A DNA stretch of 12,658 nt from Darwinibacter acetoxidans_A (GTDB lineage: Bacteria > Bacillota > Limnochordia > Darwinibacteriales > Darwinibacteriaceae): assembly GCA_041936745.1 (NCBI GenBank), contig JBHGWS010000027.1:1-12658 (forward strand), read 5' to 3'. A model generated the notes under the pieces. That model saw only the letters and a program-made list of their open reading frames with translations. It made no database searches and had not been told where the DNA came from. How positions within the stretch are numbered: position 1 is the stretch's first letter; every line of letters begins with the position of its first letter. Positions 7,868-12,658 of the stretch are shown here, piece after piece. A program made the position numbers and the translations under genes.

Positions 7868-8929
7868 ATGAAACCAGATAGTGTTAAAACCGCCCGGGAC
7901 TATAACGTAATTGTGGGCTCTCTGCCGCCCGGCCCCAATAATCTGATTACAGATGTGGCCGGCGTCAAGGTTGGCCACTGTACCTTGGATCAAGGTTCAA
8001 TTAAAACCGGCGCAACTGCGATACTGCCCCACGGAGGCAACCTTTTTGCACAAAAGGTGGTGGCTGCTGTCCATGTGATCAACGGCTTTGGCAAATCCGC
8101 CGGTATTGTGCAGATTGAAGAACTGGGCGTGATCGAAACGCCGATAATTTTAACCAATACCTTAAGCGTCGGCACTGCTTACCAAGCCGTGGTTGAATAC
8201 ATGCTGGCTCAAAACCCTGATATAGGACTGAAGTCGGGCACGGTCAATCCGGTTGTGGGTGAGTGCAATGACGGCTATTTAAATGACATCAGGGGCTGCC
8301 ACGTTCAAAAATCGCACGTGCACAGGGCAATTGAAAATGCCGCCGGGAACTTTGCTCAAGGCAGCGTCGGCGCCGGCACGGGGATGAGCTGCTACGGCCT
8401 CAAAGGGGGTATCGGTTCTTCTTCCCGCTCAGTAAAATTGGGCAACGGCGATTACATAATAGGTGCCTTGGTTTTAGCCAACTTCGGCCGGAAAGAAGAC
8501 CTCTTGGTCAACGGCAGCAAAGTGGGGCAAACTATCGCCCGGCATTCTGCGGCTGAAAAGCAGAGTGAGGATAAAGGATCCATCATAGTTGTTTTAGCCA
8601 CCGATATCCCCTTGAGCGCAAGGCAGCTTAGGCGCCTTTGCCAAAGAGCCCAAGTCGGCATCATCAGGACGGGCTCCTATCTCGGCCACGGCAGCGGTGA
8701 CATAGTATTCGGCTTCAGTACGGCCCGGCAGGTGCCTCACCACAATAAAAAGCACTTTGCCGCAGTCAAAGTGCTGAACGAAAACTATATAGATCTTCTT
8801 TTCCGGGCCGTCGGTGAAGCCGTGGAAGAAGCCATCCTCAATTCCCTCTTCTGCGCCGAGGGCAAAGAAGGCCGGGAGGGCAACCGGCGCAGGTCTTTGG
8901 CAGAATATGCCCACCTGTTTCTGCCTTAA
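7868..8929 (+). CDS. P1 family peptidase (DmpA/BapA-like, self-processing aminopeptidase)
   Basis: This encodes a peptidase of family S58 (DmpA, an L-aminopeptidase/D-esterase; BapA, a beta-peptidyl aminopeptidase), 353 residues, usual for the family. It has no signal peptide and is probably cytoplasmic. The N-terminus shows the family's LPPGPNNLITDVAGVKVGH. The precursor is expected to cut itself between Gly237 and Ser238 in DKGSIIVVLATD, freeing the serine as N-terminal nucleophile and giving alpha (about 237 residues) and beta (about 116) chains. TGSYLGHGSGDIVFGFST follows, as in family members. ATG 7868 is chosen because AAAGAGG lies six bases upstream; an in-frame ATG at 7841 has no ribosome binding site. 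It lies divergent from the peptide-type importer, so a role in breaking down imported peptides is plausible but inferred. Its TAA overlaps the stop codon of the convergent gene. Confidence 0.93.
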   Translation: MKPDSVKTARDYNVIVGSLPPGPNNLITDVAGVKVGHCTLDQGSIKTGATAILPHGGNLFAQKVVAAVHVINGFGKSAGIVQIEELGVIETPIILTNTLSVGTAYQAVVEYMLAQNPDIGLKSGTVNPVVGECNDGYLNDIRGCHVQKSHVHRAIENAAGNFAQGSVGAGTGMSCYGLKGGIGSSSRSVKLGNGDYIIGALVLANFGRKEDLLVNGSKVGQTIARHSAAEKQSEDKGSIIVVLATDIPLSARQLRRLCQRAQVGIIRTGSYLGHGSGDIVFGFSTARQVPHHNKKHFAAVKVLNENYIDLLFRAVGEAVEEAILNSLFCAEGKEGREGNRRRSLAEYAHLFLP

Positions 8930-9936
8930 ACGGCGGCAAGATAAGAGGCGTAGGCTAGAGGCAGAAGGTAGGCGTTTTTGTAAGCCTCTTCGTCCTCTAT
9001 TTCTTTAAAGATGCTTTTTGTGGGCTTGCCGTTAATTTCAATCAGCCAGGGCCGGGCTTCTTGATCCAGCGCCAGATCAACACTGATTTCCCCCAAAGAA
9101 CCCAAGGCCGCCTCCAGGCTTTGGGCCGCGGCCAGGCTGATTGCCTGCAGTTTTTTTAAGAGCGGGCGATTGGGAAAGGCCTTTTCAAGAACCGCCGCGG
9201 CGGCCGTGACCCGCTTGGAGACATTGGTGATATAAGAATAACTGACGGCCTTACGGCTTAATGCCCCGGCCGTCCGCCAAGTCCCCGTCCCGTCTTTTTG
9301 CACTAAAAAGCGGGTATCAAAAATCCTTCTTTCAACGGCCGCGAAGGGGATGAACTGCTGGATGAGAAAAGAACCCGCCAAAAGTGATGCTGCTTTGTGC
9401 TCCAATTCCGCTGCGGAAGCGAAGGAAAATTTGGGATATCTCGACCCGCAATAAAGATGGTAGGTATTATCATCTTTTTCCGCAAGGTAAATTTGCAGCC
9501 CTAAATGCCCCAAAGTGGGCTTTAAGATGACCCTGCCGAACTTCTCCAAAAAGGAAGTAAAAACAGCGGGGCTGTAAGGCTGCGTAGCGGGTAGGAGAGG
9601 TGAAAGCTCGGTACTCTGCAGGATGTTATGCACTTCCCACTTGTTGAAGCGTGTAATGTGGTTAAACACTTTGTTTTCACCCAAAATATTTTCCAGCCTG
9701 TCCACTACCGCGGGCTTAGGGCCGTAATAACGATTATAAATCCCTCCCGGTAAAGGCACTGTCCGCCTCCGCCAAGCCTCTCCGCTGAAGACGAGCCCCC
9801 GCACCTGTTTGGCTTTCCAGGCTATATCCGCCGGGGTCATTACCACCAAAGAAACGTTTAATTCCAGCGCCGCTGCTTCGTAAGCACGAAAAGGAGCGGA
9901 GTAAGGCGTTAAGATACCCACCGCTGTTTTGTTCAT
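8926..9936 (-). CDS. YheC/YheD-like endospore coat-associated ATP-grasp protein
   Basis: This 336-residue protein belongs to the YheC/YheD ATP-grasp family, found in endospore formers and linked in Bacillus to the spore coat; its reaction is not established. Visible ATP-grasp elements are the nucleotide-binding VILKPTLGHLG (about 136-146), a central QQFIPFA and RIFDTRFLVQ (about 193-213), and the metal-binding GEISVDLAL followed by PWLIEINGKP (about 282-305), with the E-x-N pair at about 300-302. A TTG nine bases upstream is in frame, but it lies against the GGGAGGG ribosome site. The ATG at 9936, with the site about ten bases before it, is the better start. The AT-rich sequence GATACTATATAAAT lies just upstream and resembles a sporulation sigma -10 box, but only weakly. 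It converges with the peptidase gene, their stop codons overlapping. Confidence 0.9.
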   Translation of the reverse strand: MNKTAVGILTPYSAPFRAYEAAALELNVSLVVMTPADIAWKAKQVRGLVFSGEAWRRRTVPLPGGIYNRYYGPKPAVVDRLENILGENKVFNHITRFNKWEVHNILQSTELSPLLPATQPYSPAVFTSFLEKFGRVILKPTLGHLGLQIYLAEKDDNTYHLYCGSRYPKFSFASAAELEHKAASLLAGSFLIQQFIPFAAVERRIFDTRFLVQKDGTGTWRTAGALSRKAVSYSYITNVSKRVTAAAAVLEKAFPNRPLLKKLQAISLAAAQSLEAALGSLGEISVDLALDQEARPWLIEINGKPTKSIFKEIEDEEAYKNAYLLPLAYASYLAAV

Positions 9937-10112
9937 TTTTACCAACCCTCCCTAGTTCCTATTTATATAGTATCTAAACTGCGGGAAAGTGCTGTAGCCT
10001 GTTTTTCCTATTCGGGCGGAAAGAAAAGAAGGGAAGGCTTTAAATCTTAGGAATGCTGTCCTATTCCCCTTTCTTAACCCTCCTCATATATTAAACTGGA
10101 AGGAGGAGTAAA

Positions 10113-10370
10113 ATGGGTATAAGAGCGTGTTGCAATTGTCCTGATCGCTTCGATATTTTTGTCGGCCAGTGGGTACGCATCTGGTTAGCCAACAGCGAGG
10201 AGTCTTTTTTGGGAAGATGGTTTTTTGCCGAATTAGATGAGGATTCTATTCTCGTAAGGCGCAGAATAGAAGGGGAGTTCGACGGCTGGCAGAGAGTAGT
10301 AATCCCCTGCCATCAAATTGTCGCTATCATGCGAGTACCGCCGCCCGGAATTGAGCCTGTCCCAAACTGA
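10113..10370 (+). CDS. Small hypothetical protein, 85 residues, Cys-rich start
   Basis: The 85-residue frame is preceded by an excellent ribosome site (AAGGAGGAG, four bases before the ATG), so it is very likely a real gene. The start is MGIRACCNCPDRF, with three cysteines in C-C-x-C. After this comes a pattern of alternating hydrophobic residues (VGQWVRIWLANSEE, GRWFFAELDEDSILV, VVIPCHQIVAIM) that suggests a small beta-barrel such as an SH3- or Sm-like fold. No family was recognised with certainty. A possible -10 box TATATT lies at 10087-10092, just before the ribosome site. The stop codon is two bases from the inverted repeat of the insertion element, so the original C-terminus may have been altered by the insertion. 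Confidence 0.75.
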   Translation: MGIRACCNCPDRFDIFVGQWVRIWLANSEESFLGRWFFAELDEDSILVRRRIEGEFDGWQRVVIPCHQIVAIMRVPPPGIEPVPN

Positions 10371-10372
10371 CG

Positions 10373-10393
10373 GCTCCAAATAATTCTGATAGA
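10373..10393 (+). repeat. Left terminal inverted repeat of IS
   Basis: The repeat begins GCTCCAAATAA and ends TGATAGA. It matches the complement of the right end with one mismatch and one extra base over 21-22 positions. Confidence 0.8.
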
Positions 10394-10443
10394 ATGAGTT
10401 TGAGAAAAACAACACTATCAGACAATTAGAAGGAGTCGTCACA

Positions 10444-11036
10444 ATGGCAATATGCCGGCCCCAAGGGCAAGCACGGTACTAATTGCCGTATAGGGTATCG
10501 CCACGGCCAAGAGCAAACAACGGTCGTGATGGGCGGCAAGAAGATTCATACCAAACGCCCAAGGGTTCGGAGTGTTAACAGGGATGGGGAATTGCCATTA
10601 CCCACATTAGCGCAATTCCAATCAGAAGATCCGCTCAACGAGGCTATCATGGCCAGACTATTGGCAGGCGTGAGCACGCGGAAGTACTGGCGAACAGTGG
10701 AGTATCGGGATGGTGTATGTACTAGCAAGAGCGAGGTTAGTCGCCGTTTTATCAAGGAAATGGATAAACTTGTGGATGCGGCTTAATCTGCCTGGGCTGT
10801 TGCGTGAAACTCTTAGCAACACAAATCCGTTAGAATCAGCCAATTCGGTTTGTCGAGGACTTATTCGCCGAGTATGCAACTTCAAGGATGGCAGTATGGT
10901 CTTACGGCATGCTGCGGCCGGCTTTATGGGAGCAGAACAAGGTTTTCGTAGGATAAGAGGCTACAAACACATGGGTGTATTAGCAGCAATGCTTGAGGGT
11001 CAAATCGCTATTCAACCTATAATCAACACGGCGTGA
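10444..11036 (+). pseudogene. IS256-like transposase remnant (frameshift plus internal deletion)
   Basis: The ATG at 10444, with AAGGAG eight bases upstream, is the natural start, but its frame stops after 12 codons at 10480. One base out of frame, just after the ATG, the transposase reading resumes (QYAGPKGKHG, then KRPRVRS, LLAGVSTRKYW, SEVSRRFIKEMDKL) up to a TAA ending at 10786. From about 10785 a third frame gives the C-terminal part (LPGLLRETLSNTNPLESANS, then AAAGFMGAEQGFRRIRGYKH) to 11036. The middle of the protein, about 200 residues with the two catalytic aspartates expected for this DDE family, is missing; the glutamate in NPLES is probably the third catalytic residue. The order and character of these fragments point to the IS256/mutator group from memory of the family. 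The gene is dead. Confidence 0.8.
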
Positions 11037-11042
11037 TCTGTC

Positions 11043-11064
11043 TCTATCATGAGTTATTTGGAGC
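11043..11064 (-). repeat. Right terminal inverted repeat of IS
   Basis: The plus-strand sequence TCTATCA...TTATTTGGAGC is the complement of the left repeat, allowing one mismatch and one added base. It lies six bases after the stop of the transposase remnant. Confidence 0.8.
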
Positions 11065-11096
11065 AAGACTAAGGAAACCAAATTCTACGGACCTAG

Positions 11097-11318
11097 GGAC
11101 ACCATCCATCACCTTATGGCCTTACAGATAAGGTACCTCGCTTTAAAAGCAGGGAAGAGTTTTGGATCTATGATTCTGCTGAAGTGGTCCAAAGAGCGAT
11201 GGCATCGATTGGAAAAGGTGGTTACAACCTCCTCTTCAATAACTGCGAACACTTTGCGTTTTGGTGCAAGACAGGCTCTAAAGAAAGCTATCAAGGTCTC
11301 TTGGAGTGGGTGGGGTGA
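11097..11318 (+). pseudogene. C-terminal fragment of LRAT/NC-domain protein
   Basis: An open frame of 73 codons without a start runs from a TAG at 11094 to a TGA at 11316. It ends with the hallmark of lecithin:retinol acyltransferase-like (NC) domains: GGYNLLFNNCEHFAFWCKTG, preceded by EEFWIYDSAEVVQRAMASIG. The cysteine of NNCEHF (codon 11244-11246) corresponds to the nucleophile of this papain-like fold. The N-terminal half, which should carry the catalytic histidine in an H-x-G-type motif, is absent. The fragment starts about 30 bases after the end of the insertion element, and nothing matching the missing half lies on the element's other side. Insertion followed by an adjacent deletion is the likely history. 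An overlapping longer frame in another phase is a shadow. Confidence 0.75.
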
Positions 11319-11341
11319 CGGTAGTCGTCTCACGGAGGGTG

Positions 11342-11977
11342 TTAGTCAAAGTCAAATTGAAAGAAGATCCTGTTTGTACCGGCAATAACCCATATCTTCA
11401 TCCATTTAGTATCCGGCGTAATAATTTCTTCACCGTTGTCAAAACGCGGAAAAAACACAGTATTACTACAATACCAGCCAGCCCAAGCTTCATTAATAGG
11501 TTCAGCGTCACCACCGGACAAAATTTCCGCTAAATAACGTTGTCCCTCACTGGTTTCCAAGATGACTCTGCTGATAGCCGTATCCTTGTGCTCAACATCC
11601 ACATAGCGATAACCTTTGCTTACATCCGGATCCGAAACTAATTCAAGCATAATTGTGATATATTTATCAACTATCTTGAATAAATCAGCTCGGTTTTTTC
11701 TCTTCTCATTTGCCGTCCAAAACTGATAATCGGCTAGTTGGTTAACTCTAGCATCTAGCACAATTGGGGCATAAAAAGTTGCCGTGCCGAACATAAACCA
11801 AGGGTAGGGATCATCTTCTGTACGTAAAAACGTAGTGTATTCTCCCTTTATTTATTTGTATACCTTTTCTAAATCCCCCGTAGTGGGTAGATCATAATCC
11901 CCGTAGGGGTACGGTATAGCCAGAGCACTAGATGCTATTAACAAAACAAGGCAAATACTCAGCAACATTTTTTTCAT
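11342..11977 (-). pseudogene. Exported protein of unknown function interrupted by one nonsense codon
   Basis: The ATG at 11977 has the ribosome site AAAAGGAG nine bases upstream and encodes a textbook signal peptide (MKKMLLSICLVLLIASSALA, cleavage expected after ALA). The frame is open for 41 codons, meets TAA at 11852-11854 (after EKVYK), and continues in the same frame to a stop at 11342. The whole would be 211 residues. The mature part is rich in D, E, W and Y and includes DTAISRVILETSEGQRYLAE, GWYCSNTVFF and KWMKIWVIAGTNRI; no family was recognised. Only one lesion is seen, so the loss is recent, or the codon is a sequencing error, or a shorter protein restarts at ATG 11794. A promoter candidate lies upstream at 12070-12099. 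Confidence 0.7.
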
Positions 11978-12069
11978 TTACAACAACTCCTTTTGATTTC
12001 CTGTCATTGTACCTACATTCTCCATTTTCTGTAAAAAACCTGCCAATCTACAAGGTTCTGTCAACAATC

Positions 12070-12099
12070 ATTATAACGACCCGACCATTCATAATCCAA
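12070..12099 (-). promoter_or_regulatory. Candidate sigma-A promoter for exported-protein gene
   Basis: On the minus strand a perfect -10 box TATAAT (12075-12070) follows TTGGAT (12099-12094) at an 18-base spacing. Transcription would start near 12063, leaving a leader of about 86 bases before the ATG at 11977. The -35 matches at its first three positions only. A perfect TTGACA at 12064-12059 has no matching -10 box downstream. Confidence 0.45.
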
Positions 12100-12262
12100 G
12101 TGCCAAAAAATGATTTTATATAAAGACTGCCAGCAGGCAAGATGGACCTGATGGGGGCAAAGCTGTACGATAACACAGGCGGAACTTTGCTTTAAGCGTG
12201 ATTTGAGAGTAGTTGATTCTACCATGCTCAACCCCTCACACCGCTATATCGCAAGTTTTAAT

Positions 12263-12505
12263 GTAGACATGGTAGACTTCATGTAGAGCTGAAACTACCA
12301 CCTCTACACTCCTAAACAGCGTCGTAGGCGGCAGTTAGCAAGAAATGGTAAAGGTGTTTGTAACCTTAAGGAACTTTTGAATTTATGTTGTATCTAGAAT
12401 TAGAATACTATAGTGGCTGAAACATCTCTACAACCTCTACTATCTCTACAGATACCGTCTATGAAGGCGTTACAGCGTGTAGGGGTTGATTTTCCATCTC
12501 TACAC
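12263..12505. repeat. Cluster of short CTCTAC/GTAGAG repeats in non-coding DNA
   Basis: This gene-free region holds GTAGAC at 12263 and 12272, GTAGAG at 12283, and CTCTAC at 12302, 12426, 12435, 12444 and 12498. The three copies at 12426-12449 are tandem with a 9-base period. TGTAGAG (12282-12288) pairs with CTCTACA (12302-12308), and GTGTAG (12477-12482) pairs with CTACAC (12500-12505), so two short hairpins are possible. The role is unknown: iterons, an operator array or an RNA are options. Confidence 0.5.
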
Positions 12506-12534
12506 TTTTAACTATTAATTATGCCAGTAGGCGG

Positions 12535-12657
12535 CTATCCATTAGCGATTTCATCTAAACGTTTTAACAGCATCTGTATATAGCCTGACTCTAAGGCATC
12601 CAAAAGTGCACCTTCACAGAATCGATCTGCTACAGTACCTGTACCCCGTGTTGCCAT
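12535..12657 (-). CDS. Short reading frame at window edge, possibly the 3' end of a gene
   Basis: A 40-codon frame starts at an ATG one base from the right edge and ends in TAG at 12535. It encodes MATRGTGTVADRF and then EGALLDALESGYIQMLLKRL, a composition and helix-like pattern that look coding. Because the sequence is cut off, the ATG may be internal to a longer gene and no ribosome site can be judged. No family was recognised. The stop codon lies in one of two related GTAGGCGGC-containing repeats. Confidence 0.4.
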   Translation of the reverse strand: MATRGTGTVADRFCEGALLDALESGYIQMLLKRLDEIANG

Positions 12658-12658
12658 T

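Larger units (their letters stand above)
10373..11064 (+). mobile_element. Internally deleted IS256-like (mutator-type) insertion element
   Basis: The 692-base element is bounded by terminal inverted repeats of about 21-22 bases that share an exact outer GCTCCAAATAA. It contains only the first and last parts of a transposase gene, so it is about half the length of a full IS256-type element. No clear 8- or 9-base target duplication flanks it (AACTGACG on the left, AAGACTAA on the right). Without a complete transposase it can move only if a related enzyme acts on its ends. Confidence 0.75.

Noticed and set aside
10444..10786. Programmed frameshift to express the transposase
   Set aside because: No slippery run is present at the shift after the ATG, and the catalytic middle is deleted in any case.
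10361..11075. Target-site duplication around the insertion element
   Set aside because: The flanks AACTGACG and AAGACTAA do not match over 8 or 9 bases.
11116..11388. 90-codon plus-strand frame over the LRAT fragment
   Set aside because: The neighbouring phase carries the recognisable NNCEHF signature; this frame has no family character and runs into the opposite pseudogene.
11932..12123. 63-codon plus-strand frame
   Set aside because: It is the antisense of the signal peptide and promoter of the minus-strand exported-protein gene, with no ribosome site.
12263..12505. CRISPR array
   Set aside because: Repeat units are only 6-9 bases, in both orientations, without regular spacers or adjacent cas genes.

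Overview
The window looks like part of the chromosome of an endospore-forming Bacillota (Firmicutes). The main pointer is an intact YheC/YheD-type ATP-grasp gene, a spore-coat-associated family, together with strong AGGAGG-like ribosome binding sites, GTG starts and moderate G+C. The lineage cannot be fixed further from the sequence alone.

Bases 1-7320 (minus strand) hold one complete peptide/nickel-type (Opp/Dpp) ABC importer operon. Its order in the direction of transcription is: an 818-residue substrate-binding protein, an intercistronic stem-loop, permease B, permease C, ATPase D, ATPase F, an 84-residue two-helix membrane protein, and a 40-base perfect palindrome acting as terminator. 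The genes from permease B onward are packed with overlaps or gaps of a few bases. Three parts are unusual for the family. The binding protein has its two halves in swapped order (a circular permutation) and carries a C-terminal Ig-like domain without a lipobox. Permease C has about 180 extra extracytoplasmic residues between its first helix and the core. The small membrane protein sits at the operon end. They may form a matched extracytoplasmic docking arrangement.

Bases 7321-7867 are a divergent control region. It has a perfect Shine-Dalgarno sequence about 80 bases ahead of the binding-protein start, which could serve a 13-codon leader peptide. Bases 7868-8929 (plus strand) encode a P1-family (DmpA/BapA) self-cleaving aminopeptidase that could process imported peptides. 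It converges on the YheC/YheD-like gene (8926-9936, minus) with overlapping stop codons.

Bases 10113-10370 encode an intact 85-residue protein of unknown function. From 10373 to the right edge the DNA is accessory and decaying. It contains an internally deleted IS256-like element with good terminal inverted repeats, the C-terminal half of an LRAT/NC-domain acyltransferase-like gene, an exported-protein gene broken by one nonsense codon, a cluster of CTCTAC/GTAGAG short repeats, and a 40-codon reading frame touching the window edge.

No tRNA, rRNA or CRISPR array is visible. The most notable item is the permuted binding protein and its modified permease partner.
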